In this document: positions 51,158 to 59,282 of the stretch, piece after piece
Layout of the letters: the number at the start of each line of letters is the position of its first letter
Position numbering within the stretch: the first letter of the stretch is position 1
NCBI RefSeq assembly: GCF_004103755.1
Contig: NZ_CP035283.1
Coordinates: 2,604,001 to 2,668,000 of the forward strand
Length of the DNA stretch: 64,000 nt
Direction of reading: 5' to 3'
Source: Caproiciproducens sp. NJN-50
GTDB lineage: Bacteria > Bacillota > Clostridia > Oscillospirales > Acutalibacteraceae
Position numbers and translations under genes: made by a program
The notes under the pieces: model-generated
The model's database searches: none
Told to the model about the DNA's origin: nothing
The model's input: the letters and a program-made list of their open reading frames with translations, nothing else

Positions 51158-52336
51158 ATGAATGATTTTCAGAAAAGGGATGCTTTTATCCCATATAATC
51201 TTCCGGACCTGACACAGGCTGAGATCGATGAAGTGGAAAAAACTCTGAAGTCCCTTTGGGTTGCGAAAGGCCCGCGCACCGTCAAATTCGAGCAGGAATT
51301 TGCGGAACATCTGGGCGCCAGGCATGCGGTCGCCATGAATTCCTGCACGGCCGCCCTTCACGTGGCGCTTTTATCCGCCGGAATCGGCCCGGGGGACGAG
51401 GTCATCACAACGCCGATGACGTTCGCTTCCACCGCAAACACCATCCTCCACTGCGGCGCGACGCCGGTGTTCGCCGACATCGACTATCAGACCGGCTGCA
51501 TCGACCCGCAGGAAATCGAAAAGAAAATCACCAAAAAGACGAAAGCGGTCGTCCCGGTCCATTACAGCGGACAGGTCTGCGACCTGGACCGCATCTATCA
51601 GCTCGCCGACCGGCACGGCCTGTTTGTTTCGGAGGACGCCGCGCATGCTTTGGAGAGCCGCTACAAAGGCCGCCTGATCGGAAACGGCCTAAAAGGAGCC
51701 GCCTCCTACAGCTTTTATGCGACAAAGAACCTGACGACCGGAGAAGGGGGCATGCTCGTCACCGACAGCGACGACATCGACGCGAAAGCGCGCATCTGGG
51801 CCGGACAGGGAATGAGCCACAACGCCTGGAACCGCTATGCGAAGGGCGGCACATGGCGGTACGATATCTGTGAGCCCGGTTTCAAATACAACATGTTCGA
51901 CATCCAGGCCGCGCTTGGTCTCGTACAGCTCTCCCGCATCGGAGAAATGCAGGCGAGGCGTCTCGCAATCGCAGAGAAATACCAGCGCGAATTCGGCAAA
52001 ATCGACGCGGTGGAACCGCCGTTTGTTCCGGATTACGCAGAGCATTCCTGGCACCTGTACGTCCTGCGGATCGTCCCCGAGCTCCTCACCATTGACCGCG
52101 ACCGCTTCATCGTGGAGCTGAACGCGCGAAACGTCGGCACCAGCGTGCATTTCATCCCGGTGACGGAGATGAGCGCCTATACCAAGCGGTACGGATTCAA
52201 AAAGGGAGATTTCCCAAGCACGGAAAAGCACTTTGAGCGCATCGTTTCGCTGCCGCTTTATCCGAGTTTATCGGAAGAACAATCGGATTACGTCGTGGCC
52301 GCCGTGCGCGACATCGTCGAGACCTATCATAAATAG
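51158..52336 (+). CDS. DegT/DnrJ-family sugar aminotransferase (ArnB/PseC-like)
   Basis: 392 residues. PLP lysine in YSFYATKNLTTGEGGM, and TPMTFASTANTILHCGATPVF and VSEDAAHALESRYKG are typical of ArnB/PseC/PglE-type aminotransferases that act on 4-keto-6-deoxy sugars. It lies divergent to the WbpD-like gene, so it may belong to the same surface glycan but act on another sugar. No 4,6-dehydratase is in the window. It has its own promoter and terminator. Confidence 0.9.
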   Translation: MNDFQKRDAFIPYNLPDLTQAEIDEVEKTLKSLWVAKGPRTVKFEQEFAEHLGARHAVAMNSCTAALHVALLSAGIGPGDEVITTPMTFASTANTILHCGATPVFADIDYQTGCIDPQEIEKKITKKTKAVVPVHYSGQVCDLDRIYQLADRHGLFVSEDAAHALESRYKGRLIGNGLKGAASYSFYATKNLTTGEGGMLVTDSDDIDAKARIWAGQGMSHNAWNRYAKGGTWRYDICEPGFKYNMFDIQAALGLVQLSRIGEMQARRLAIAEKYQREFGKIDAVEPPFVPDYAEHSWHLYVLRIVPELLTIDRDRFIVELNARNVGTSVHFIPVTEMSAYTKRYGFKKGDFPSTEKHFERIVSLPLYPSLSEEQSDYVVAAVRDIVETYHK

Positions 52337-52368
52337 TGCCGCTGTATTTCGGCACCCTGGCAAAACGA

Positions 52369-52399
52369 AAGGGTTCTCCCGCCGGGAAAACCCTTTTTT
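52369..52399 (+). terminator. Terminator of the ArnB-like gene
   Basis: GGGTTCTCCC at 52371-52380 pairs with GGGAAAACCC at 52384-52393 apart from one internal mismatch, followed by TTTTTT. Confidence 0.75.
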
Positions 52400-52880
52400 A
52401 TTTGCCGGCCGCTGTCCGCCCCGGCCCGCACAGCCGAAGCGTTTCCACAACGGAACAGAATTTATCTGAAAAGCTGACAATGAAGCTCTCCCTGTATTTC
52501 GGGGGGATCGGCGTCAGCGGCCACATGTGCCGCAGGATGATATTCTTTTCCAGATCATTTAAAATAAATTGCCGCTGCGCGTTTTCCAGCGCCGTTCGGG
52601 GATGTGTAAACCCGTGCAATCCCTTCCTGCCGTTTTTTTCATGCCAGTCGTACAGAAAAAAATCGTGCAGCAAGGCACCCCGGATCATGCTCCGGCGGTC
52701 CACGGAGATCCCCAGGCGGCTGCTCAGCCACAAGCTGGTGTAAGCAACGGAAATACAGTGGTCAAGGCAGGACACATCGGCATGCTGAACAAAGGCGTCC
52801 ATCTGCCGAACCAGGTCCGAACGAAGCAGCTCGGCAACACACTCACTAAAATACGCCTTTTCTCCTTCGGAAAGAACCAT
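52398..52880 (-). CDS. HD-domain phosphohydrolase-like protein
   Basis: 160 residues. The HD pattern is LDHCISVAYTSLWLS then GALLHDFFLYDW, giving H...HD...D and a likely bivalent metal site. Small stand-alone HD proteins hydrolyse nucleotides or cyclic nucleotides. It stands alone, transcribed toward the aminotransferase terminator. Exact substrate unknown. Confidence 0.8.
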   Translation of the reverse strand: MVLSEGEKAYFSECVAELLRSDLVRQMDAFVQHADVSCLDHCISVAYTSLWLSSRLGISVDRRSMIRGALLHDFFLYDWHEKNGRKGLHGFTHPRTALENAQRQFILNDLEKNIILRHMWPLTPIPPKYRESFIVSFSDKFCSVVETLRLCGPGRTAAGK

Positions 52881-52936
52881 ACCGTTTTCGCCTCTCGGTA
52901 GCCAGCGGCCAAAAAAATCACCGGCAGAAAAAGGAT

Positions 52937-53212
52937 TCAGAGATCGGCTTTCTTCGACTCTTCCCCCGCTTTTTTTGCCAGTTTCTCAAGACAGTCACGG
53001 CAAATATTATGCCCTCCAAAACTGATAATCCCATTCATTCCGCTGCAGAAGATACATGCAGGTTCATATTTTTGAAGAATGATCCGATTATCATCGTCAA
53101 CGAATATCTGGAGAGGATCCTTTTCATTTATATTCAAAGTCACCCTCAGCTCTTTCGGCAGCACAATGCGGCCCAATTCATCAACTTTCCTCACGATTCC
53201 TGTTGATTTCAA
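52937..53212 (-). CDS. AbrB/SpoVT-type transition regulator with C-terminal zinc finger
   Basis: 91 residues. N-terminal swapped-hairpin DNA-binding domain, residues 1-50, with GIVRKVDELGRIVLPKELR as in AbrB and SpoVT. The C-terminal half has Cys53, Cys56, Cys71 and Cys74, a CxxC pair set that probably binds zinc, unlike B. subtilis AbrB. Such regulators control the switch to stationary phase and sporulation. It is divergent from the spmAB-feoB operon. Confidence 0.9.
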   Translation of the reverse strand: MKSTGIVRKVDELGRIVLPKELRVTLNINEKDPLQIFVDDDNRIILQKYEPACIFCSGMNGIISFGGHNICRDCLEKLAKKAGEESKKADL

Positions 53213-53381
53213 TAAAAGTACTTCCTTTCACCAAATACGGTCGTTTTTTCGCCTGAACGGAAAAATTATAGTATAATTTTCCATATTTGTCAATTGGTTA
53301 CACTGAAAAACTTTTCATTGAATCAATAATATTGAAATTCAGTCACGAATAGTAATTATACAGTTGATTTTCAGCGAGGGG

Positions 53382-53969
53382 ATGAACAAACTGTTAAATT
53401 ACATCTGGGCCGGCATGATTCTTTTCAGTGTAATCTGCGCCGTCATCACCGGAAGAATGGAACAGCTTTCCGGCGCCGTTTTAAGCGGCGCCTCCGACGC
53501 GGTGACCCTGGTGCTCACCATGACCGGCATGATGTGCGCCTGGACCGGCCTGATGAAAATCGCCGACGAAGGCGGGCTGACAGCGCTTTTGTCGAAGGCG
53601 CTGAATCCGATCATGCGCCTGCTGTTTCCCGACTGCAAGCCGGGCGGACCCGCTGTCAAAGCGATGTGCATGAACATCACGGCAAATCTGCTCGGCTTGG
53701 GCAACGCCGCCACGCCTCTGGGGATCGCCGCCATGAAAGAGCTGAAAAAGAACAATCCGACGCAGACCGCGGACAATTCCATGGCGACGTTTGTCGTTCT
53801 GAACACGGCTTCCATCCAGCTGATCCCCACATTTCTTGGAACCATGAGAGCCCAGTACGGCTCCGCCGCGCCGTTTGACATCCTGCCGGCAGTCTGGATC
53901 ACCTCCGTCTGTTCCGTGATCGTCGGACTGACGGCGGCAAAGCTGATGGAGGGTTTTTCCGGTGGATAA
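53382..53969 (+). CDS. spmA: Spore maturation protein A
   Basis: 195 residues with about five membrane helices, of the SpmA/nucleoside-recognition (Gate) domain family. SpmA and SpmB are required for spore core dehydration in Bacillus and Clostridium. LNPIMRLLFPDCKPGGPAVKAM and LGLGNAATPLGIAAMKEL are typical. The ATG at 53382 follows GCGAGGGG. It overlaps spmB by 8 bases. Transcription in the mother cell by sigma-E would be expected, but I could not define a clear promoter. Confidence 0.92.
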   Translation: MNKLLNYIWAGMILFSVICAVITGRMEQLSGAVLSGASDAVTLVLTMTGMMCAWTGLMKIADEGGLTALLSKALNPIMRLLFPDCKPGGPAVKAMCMNITANLLGLGNAATPLGIAAMKELKKNNPTQTADNSMATFVVLNTASIQLIPTFLGTMRAQYGSAAPFDILPAVWITSVCSVIVGLTAAKLMEGFSGG

Positions 53970-54483
53970 GTTTGGGATTTTCGTGATGCCTGCCGTCGTT
54001 TTTTGTATCATCCTGTTCGGATTCATTCGGAAAGTTCCGGTCTTCGACACTTTTGTCTCGGGCGCCAAAGAAGGCCTGCGCTCCACCGTTTCGATCCTCC
54101 CGTCGCTGATCGGCCTGATCATGGCCGTTTCCATGCTCAGCGCGTCCGGCGCGCTGGATCTTCTCTCCTCGCTTCTGGCTCCCGTTGCAAACTGGATCGG
54201 CCTGCCGAAACAGGCGATGCCTCTCGCGCTGATCCGGCCGATCTCCGGCAGCGGTTCCACAGCCGTTCTCTTCCGTATTTTTCAGGATTACGGGCCGGAC
54301 AGCTTCATCGGGCGCGTCTCGTCGGTGATGTCCGGATCGACGGAGACAACCTTCTATGCCATTGCCGTTTATTTCGGAGCTGTCGGCATCAGGAAGACCC
54401 GCCACACCATCCCCGCCGCGCTGACGGCCGACCTGACCGTCTGCATCGTTTCGGCCCTGACGGTGCGGCTGCTCTTTTCGTGA
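53962..54483 (+). CDS. spmB: Spore maturation protein B
   Basis: 173 residues with about four membrane helices; GTG start inside spmA. Segments such as FVSGAKEGLRSTVSILPSLIGL, LALIRPISGSGSTAVL and MSGSTETTFYAIAVYFGAV are those of SpmB. It works with SpmA. The feoB start follows its stop by one base, so spmA-spmB-feoB forms one tightly packed operon. Confidence 0.93.
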   Translation: MDKFGIFVMPAVVFCIILFGFIRKVPVFDTFVSGAKEGLRSTVSILPSLIGLIMAVSMLSASGALDLLSSLLAPVANWIGLPKQAMPLALIRPISGSGSTAVLFRIFQDYGPDSFIGRVSSVMSGSTETTFYAIAVYFGAVGIRKTRHTIPAALTADLTVCIVSALTVRLLFS

Positions 54484-54484
54484 T

Positions 54485-56323
54485 ATGGAACGGACGCTGA
54501 GGTCCGCACCGGTCTGGGCCCTGGCCGGGAACCCGAACTGCGGGAAAACGACGCTGTTCAACCGCCTGACCGGCTCCAGCGCCACGGTCGGCAACTGGCC
54601 GGGCGTCACGGTGGAAAAGAAGAGCGGCACCGCCAAATGGGACAGTGGGAGCGCTCATATCGTCGACCTGCCCGGGATCTATTCCCTTGTGCCCTACACG
54701 CCGGAGGAAGCGCTCGCGGGAAACTTTCTGCGCGAGGAAAAGCCGGATCTGATTCTGAATGTGATCGACGCCACCTGTCTGGAGCGGAGCCTGTACCTCA
54801 CCACACAGCTGCTGGAGCTTGGAATTCCCGTCGTCGCGGCGCTCAGCATGACGGACGCGCTCGCCCGGCGCGGCGGCAAAGTGAACTGCCGCCTGCTTTC
54901 GGTCCTTCTCGGAGTCCCGGTCGTGCCGATCTGCGCGACCCGCGGGACCGGCACCGCCGCGCTGCTGAAAACAGCCGCCCGGACGCCGGACGGACCCGTG
55001 CGGGCGGCGCGGCCCATCCGGCCCGCCCCCGGAGTCCGGGACCCCGACCTCGAGTCGGCCCAGGCCCGTTACCGCCGGATTCATGACATTGTTTCAAAAA
55101 CCGTCTCGGGCGCCGAAGTCGTCCACAGGGTTACCGAACGGATCGACCGGATCGCCACAGACCGGTACTTGTCCATTCCCCTTTTCCTGCTGATCGTCCT
55201 GGCGGTTTTCGCGCTGACCTTTGGCACCGTGGGAAATGCCCTAGTACAAGTTATGGGGCTTCTGGTCGACTCGGCGTCCCGGACATTGGGCACTTTTCTG
55301 GAAGCCGCCGGAGTCTCCTTCTGGGTGAAAGACCTGATTCTGAACGGAATTCTCGCCGGCGTGGGGGCGGTTCTGAAATTTCTGCCGCAGATCGCCCTCC
55401 TTTTCCTGCTGCTCTCTTTTCTGGAGGACAGCGGATACATGGCCCGCGCCGCCTTCATTATGGATGCGCCGATGAGAAAAATCGGGCTTTCCGGGCGCTC
55501 GTTCGTTCCCCTGCTAATGGGATTCGGATGCACGGTCCCGGCGGTCATGGGCACGCGGATTCTGGAAAGCGAAAAAGACAGGCGCCTGACCGTGCTGATT
55601 ACCCCGTTTATGTCCTGCAGCGCGAAAATGCCGGTCTACTCCCTGTTCCTCGGCGTCTTTTTCGCGGGCCGCCAGCCGGCCGCCATGTTCCTGATCTACC
55701 TGCTCGGGGTCCTGATGGGGCTTCTCTCCGCCGTCTTCCTCAAAAGCACCGTGCTGCGCGGCGAACCCGCCCCGTTTCTGATGGAGCTGCCGGATTACCG
55801 TCTTCCGACGCCCGGCAATATCCGGAAGCACGTCGGCCGGCGGGTGCGGGATTTCCTCCGCCGCGCCGGAACGACCGTTTTTCTCGCGACCGTGGCGATC
55901 TGGCTTCTGCAGTCCATTTCGGTTGATTTTCACATGACTTTGGACAGTTCGCGCAGTCTTCTCGCGTTGGCGGGGCACGCCGTCGCGCCGGTTTTCACCC
56001 TGTGCGGCTTCGGGGGCTGGAAACAGGCCGTCGCGCTTCTGACCGGCCTTGTCGCGAAGGAATCGATCGTCGGGGCATACGGCGTTCTCTGTGCCGGCGA
56101 CCCCGCCGCCGGGCTGAAAGTGCTGTTCAGCCCGGCGAGCGCCTGCTCCTACCTGATCTTCATCCTTCTCTACACCCCGTGCTCCGCGGCGCTCGCGGCG
56201 ATCCGCCGGGAATCGGGCCTGCGCCTCGCCGTGTTCAGCGCGTTCTATCAATTCGCGACCGCCTGGTATGCCTCCGCGCTGTTTTATCAGCTCGCGCTGC
56301 TGTTCCAGAGACTGCACCCTTAG
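54485..56323 (+). CDS. feoB: Ferrous-iron transporter FeoB-like GTPase
   Basis: 612 residues, on the short side for FeoB. N-terminal G domain with G1 GNPNCGKTT, G2 region NWPGVTVEKKSG and G3 VDLPGIYSL; then about eight membrane helices with LMGFGCTVPAVMGTR and LITPFMSCSAKMPVYSLF, the Cys-bearing Gate motifs for Fe2+. The G4 motif, normally NMxD, reads SMTD here, so the guanine-specific Asn is replaced. feoA is absent; the gene follows spmB at 1 base, an unusual place for feoB. Function as a Fe2+ transporter is likely but nucleotide preference may be altered. Confidence 0.88.
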   Translation: MERTLRSAPVWALAGNPNCGKTTLFNRLTGSSATVGNWPGVTVEKKSGTAKWDSGSAHIVDLPGIYSLVPYTPEEALAGNFLREEKPDLILNVIDATCLERSLYLTTQLLELGIPVVAALSMTDALARRGGKVNCRLLSVLLGVPVVPICATRGTGTAALLKTAARTPDGPVRAARPIRPAPGVRDPDLESAQARYRRIHDIVSKTVSGAEVVHRVTERIDRIATDRYLSIPLFLLIVLAVFALTFGTVGNALVQVMGLLVDSASRTLGTFLEAAGVSFWVKDLILNGILAGVGAVLKFLPQIALLFLLLSFLEDSGYMARAAFIMDAPMRKIGLSGRSFVPLLMGFGCTVPAVMGTRILESEKDRRLTVLITPFMSCSAKMPVYSLFLGVFFAGRQPAAMFLIYLLGVLMGLLSAVFLKSTVLRGEPAPFLMELPDYRLPTPGNIRKHVGRRVRDFLRRAGTTVFLATVAIWLLQSISVDFHMTLDSSRSLLALAGHAVAPVFTLCGFGGWKQAVALLTGLVAKESIVGAYGVLCAGDPAAGLKVLFSPASACSYLIFILLYTPCSAALAAIRRESGLRLAVFSAFYQFATAWYASALFYQLALLFQRLHP

Positions 56324-56331
56324 CGCTCCTC

Positions 56332-57234
56332 CTACAGCCAGGGGTCCGGCACCGCCGCGGACGGGGAAGTGAGCAGAACGTCGGGGTGTCTCAGGATCCG
56401 GCGAAAATGGCGCATCGCCTGGGCATAATAATATCCATCGCAGATCCGTTCGTCCACAACGAACCGGAAGTTGATCGTCCTGACCGGCTTCACGGCCCCA
56501 TAGCGCCCCATCCGGAGCGAAGTTTCCTTTCTTCCGATGGAAAGAAAGATGGAGCACGATCCGAAATCATAAAGATGGTGGTAGACGGAACCGATTCCCG
56601 TGGAGCCGATGTCGACCACAAAAGCGCTCGCGTGAAACGGAGAAACGCGGTGAATTGCCCGGGGCATAAGCCCCGCCTCGTCCATGCGCCACAGAAGGAA
56701 CACGACCAAACGCAGAAAACGAACGGGCAGACGCCTCAAAAGCTCCGCCGTGCGGTATGTTCCGTTGTTCTGCGCGGAGCTTTTGACCTCTTCAATCCCG
56801 GTGTGAATTTTTCTCCAGATGTCCTCCAGGGAATCCGCAGGGGAAAAGAGCGTTTTCACGGCTGTATCCTGCCCCGCCTCGCTCATGGTGTTTTTCACGT
56901 CGATCGAGAGGGCGATCTGGTTTCTGGCGTAGAGCTTTCTTCCGGATACGTACCGGTTCAGCCCGGGGTGCAGGGCGATCAGGCGCACCGCCGCGGCCAT
57001 GACGACATGCAGGGTGCTCAGATCTTTCATCCCGGTTTCCCTGCGCATCCGCCGGATAAACTGTTCCAGATGAGTGATCTCAACTTTTTCCTCGAAAAAG
57101 ACCATACTGCCCGTCCTGTTCTTCATCACGTGCGGAATCACCGCGAAAAACGGATCCTCTTTGCGGATGCGGAACGAATCATAGCGGTCGCCGAACCTGC
57201 GCTTCCGGCCGGGATAAACCGTATTCTCCATCAT
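56332..57234 (-). CDS. Acyltransferase-fold protein (CAT / E2 catalytic type) lacking the catalytic His
   Basis: 300 residues. The C-terminal half resembles the chloramphenicol acetyltransferase or 2-oxo-acid dehydrogenase acyltransferase fold: HASAFVVDIGSTGI, INFRFVVDERICDG and YYYAQAMRHFRRILRHPDVLL. The usual catalytic HxxxDG reads ERICDG, so the His is replaced by Glu. The Asp-Gly pair is kept. It may be a non-catalytic or differently acting member. It is transcribed leftward toward feoB and stands alone. Confidence 0.75.
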   Translation of the reverse strand: MMENTVYPGRKRRFGDRYDSFRIRKEDPFFAVIPHVMKNRTGSMVFFEEKVEITHLEQFIRRMRRETGMKDLSTLHVVMAAAVRLIALHPGLNRYVSGRKLYARNQIALSIDVKNTMSEAGQDTAVKTLFSPADSLEDIWRKIHTGIEEVKSSAQNNGTYRTAELLRRLPVRFLRLVVFLLWRMDEAGLMPRAIHRVSPFHASAFVVDIGSTGIGSVYHHLYDFGSCSIFLSIGRKETSLRMGRYGAVKPVRTINFRFVVDERICDGYYYAQAMRHFRRILRHPDVLLTSPSAAVPDPWL

Positions 57235-57407
57235 AAACCCTCCTCATCGGAAGTTTTCATCTTGATTATAAATCAAAAACGGCAAAAATCCAATCGCTTT
57301 CTTCCCATTTCGCGCATTGCATTTCCATAAAGTGTTTGTTATAATGTTTGTGATTTCATGGCGGAAACCGGAAAAATTTTTCGGTTCCGCGGTAGGAGCG
57401 GATTTTC

Positions 57408-58172
57408 ATGATTTTGGTTCTGGATATCGGCAACACCAACATCACTTTGGGCGTTTACGAAGGAGACAAGCTGCTTTTTGTCTCCCGCATGGCGACGGAC
57501 CGTATGAGAATGGAAGATCAGTACGCCATCGAACTGAGGGAAATCCTGGACATCCATGGCGTTTCCTTCCGGCAGATCGAAGGAACCGCCATCAGTTCGG
57601 TCGTTCCTTCCGTAGACCTGTCCCTGAAACGGGCAATCCTCCGCCTGACCGGAGCGGAACCGGTCAGCGTCGGGCCGGAAATGAAAACCGGAATCCGGAT
57701 CGGCATCAGCTCGGAAGTGGTCGGCGCCGACCTGATCGTCGGCTGCGTCGCTGCGGCGGAGCTGTTTCACGGGCCGTGCATCATCATCGACATGGGGACT
57801 GCGACGACGTTCGTCGTCCTGGACGAGAACCGGGTCATGCTGGGCGGCGCGATCGCGCCGGGGGTCGGCATTTCGCTGGACGCCCTGACGAACCGCACGG
57901 CGCAGCTTCCCTCCATCAGCCTGGAAGCGCCCGCTCATTTTATTGGAAGCAGCACCACCGAATGCATGCGCTCCGGCCTGATCAACGGAACCGCATGCAT
58001 GATAGACGGCATGTGCGCCCACATGGAAAAGGAACTGGGTAAAAAATGCCAGGCCGTGGCAACGGGAGGTCTCTCAAAGGAGATCATCGAGCAATGCGAA
58101 CGGGAGATCGTATACAGCGATACGCTTTTATTGGAGGGCCTGCGGATCATCTACGAAAAGAACAAGCCCTAA
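57408..58172 (+). CDS. coaX: Type III pantothenate kinase
   Basis: 254 residues. Phosphorylates pantothenate with ATP in the first step of coenzyme A synthesis and is not inhibited by CoA. ASKHA-type phosphate loop LDIGNTNITLGVY, GADLIVGCVAAAEL, DMGTATTFVVLD and GGAIAPGVGISLDAL are conserved. GTAGGAGC is the ribosome site. Ends at a terminator. Confidence 0.96.
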   Translation: MILVLDIGNTNITLGVYEGDKLLFVSRMATDRMRMEDQYAIELREILDIHGVSFRQIEGTAISSVVPSVDLSLKRAILRLTGAEPVSVGPEMKTGIRIGISSEVVGADLIVGCVAAAELFHGPCIIIDMGTATTFVVLDENRVMLGGAIAPGVGISLDALTNRTAQLPSISLEAPAHFIGSSTTECMRSGLINGTACMIDGMCAHMEKELGKKCQAVATGGLSKEIIEQCEREIVYSDTLLLEGLRIIYEKNKP

Positions 58173-58202
58173 GTTTCCCGCCCGAGCCGGATGTACGACA
58201 AA

Positions 58203-58235
58203 AGCCGCCGTTCCCGAAATGCCGGGACGGCGGCT
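58203..58235 (+). terminator. Terminator of coaX
   Basis: AGCCGCCGTTCCCG at 58203-58216 pairs with CGGGACGGCGGCT at 58223-58235 with one bulged T, followed by GATTT. Confidence 0.75.
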
Positions 58236-58255
58236 GATTTAAGGTTAAAATGGTC

Positions 58256-58468
58256 CTAAGCGTTGTGATGAGTGGGCTCCTCCTCATCGCGGAACAGAAA
58301 CCTCAGACACCAGAGAGCGGAAACGGCCACCACAATGAAAACAACGCGGCTGCCGGCCGTCAGCTGTCCGCCGAAGATCCAGGAGACAATGTCGAACCCG
58401 AAAAGTCCGATGGAACCCCAGTTCAATCCTCCGATAATAACCAGTATCAAAGCGATTTTATCAAGCAT
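58256..58468 (-). CDS. DUF378-family small membrane protein (YuzA-like)
   Basis: 70 residues from ATG 58468, preceded by AAGGGG. The family pattern LDKIALILVIIGGLNWGSIGLFG covers the first membrane helix; a second helix spans about residues 41-58. Acidic, His-containing tail. Function unknown. Found widely in spore formers. Confidence 0.88.
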   Translation of the reverse strand: MLDKIALILVIIGGLNWGSIGLFGFDIVSWIFGGQLTAGSRVVFIVVAVSALWCLRFLFRDEEEPTHHNA

Positions 58469-58644
58469 TGATATTACCCCTTTCATCATGTAGCTTTACC
58501 GCGAAAATATAATTTATTCAGAAAATTTAATTTAAATTTCTGAAATTCCGCCTCTCGCGGCCTTTTAAAGAGGCGGACAAAATATTTTGCCCTTTTCTTC
58601 ACAAAATAAAACACGCTTTACAAATCCGATCCTCTATGATAACA

Positions 58645-58665
58645 TGCAAATGAGAATTGTTTGCA
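58645..58665. promoter_or_regulatory. Fur-family operator-like inverted repeat
   Basis: TGCAAA at 58645-58650 and TTTGCA at 58660-58665 are exact inverted arms around TGAGAATTG; GAGAAT resembles the half-site of many Fur boxes. It lies 71 bases upstream of the Fur-family gene start, so autoregulation is likely. Confidence 0.5.
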
Positions 58666-58736
58666 TTTAGCGAACAGAAATGGCCGCACGGCGGAAAGAG
58701 CCGCGCGCCGTCAAGTTGAATCCGGGAGCTGATCGT

Positions 58737-59159
58737 ATGGAAAACAGCAGAGGCCGCCTGAAAAACTGCGGACTGAAAATCACGCGCCAGCGCCGCGAAA
58801 TCATGGACATTTTGGAACAAAGCGCGAGGCCCGTTTCCGCAGAGGGAATTTTTTTCAAACTGCGGGAACAGGGAAACGCCATCAGTCTCTCCACCGTTTA
58901 CCGGGTTCTGGAGCTCCTGGTGACAAAAAAGGCCGTGCGCCGGATCAGCACCGTGGACGAATGCGGCGCCCTGTTTGAACTGGGCGATATGCACCGTCAC
59001 TATCTGGTCTGCCTGAGCTGCCACAAGATGTTCCCGATCGACGACTGCCCCCTGGAGGCCTATGAAAAAGAGCTGACTGCCAGGACCGGCTTTGACGTAA
59101 CCGGCCACAGCCTCGAAATTTACGGCTATTGCCGTGACTGCCGCAAGAAAAACGACTGA
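58737..59159 (+). CDS. Fur-family metalloregulator
   Basis: 140 residues from ATG 58737, preceded by GGGAG. N-terminal winged helix (LKITRQRREIMDILEQS and ISLSTVYRVLELLVTKK), C-terminal dimer domain with the metal site MHRHYLVC and two CxxC pairs (CLSC, CRDC) for structural zinc. Fur, Zur and others share these; the Glu rather than Asp in LFELGDMHRH argues against PerR. It stands alone upstream of nrdD. An inverted repeat upstream may be its operator. Confidence 0.88.
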   Translation: MENSRGRLKNCGLKITRQRREIMDILEQSARPVSAEGIFFKLREQGNAISLSTVYRVLELLVTKKAVRRISTVDECGALFELGDMHRHYLVCLSCHKMFPIDDCPLEAYEKELTARTGFDVTGHSLEIYGYCRDCRKKND

Positions 59160-59184
59160 TTTTTTCCAGCCTCTTCCTCGGCTC

Positions 59185-59213
59185 TTGACAATGCGCAGCG
59201 GAAAGATTAACAT
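59185..59213 (+). promoter_or_regulatory. Promoter candidate of nrdDG
   Basis: TTGACA at 59185-59190 and TAACAT at 59208-59213 with 17 bases between, 70 bases ahead of the nrdD start. No NrdR box of good quality was seen. Confidence 0.5.
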
Positions 59214-59282
59214 ATATGGTATTCGCAGTGAAATAGAAAGCTATATATTGCCCTGCGTGAGAAGCAACGGGGAGGAATATTC

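Noticed and set aside
59208..59240. NrdR box ahead of nrdD
   Set aside because: The AT-rich stretch matches the consensus too poorly to claim.
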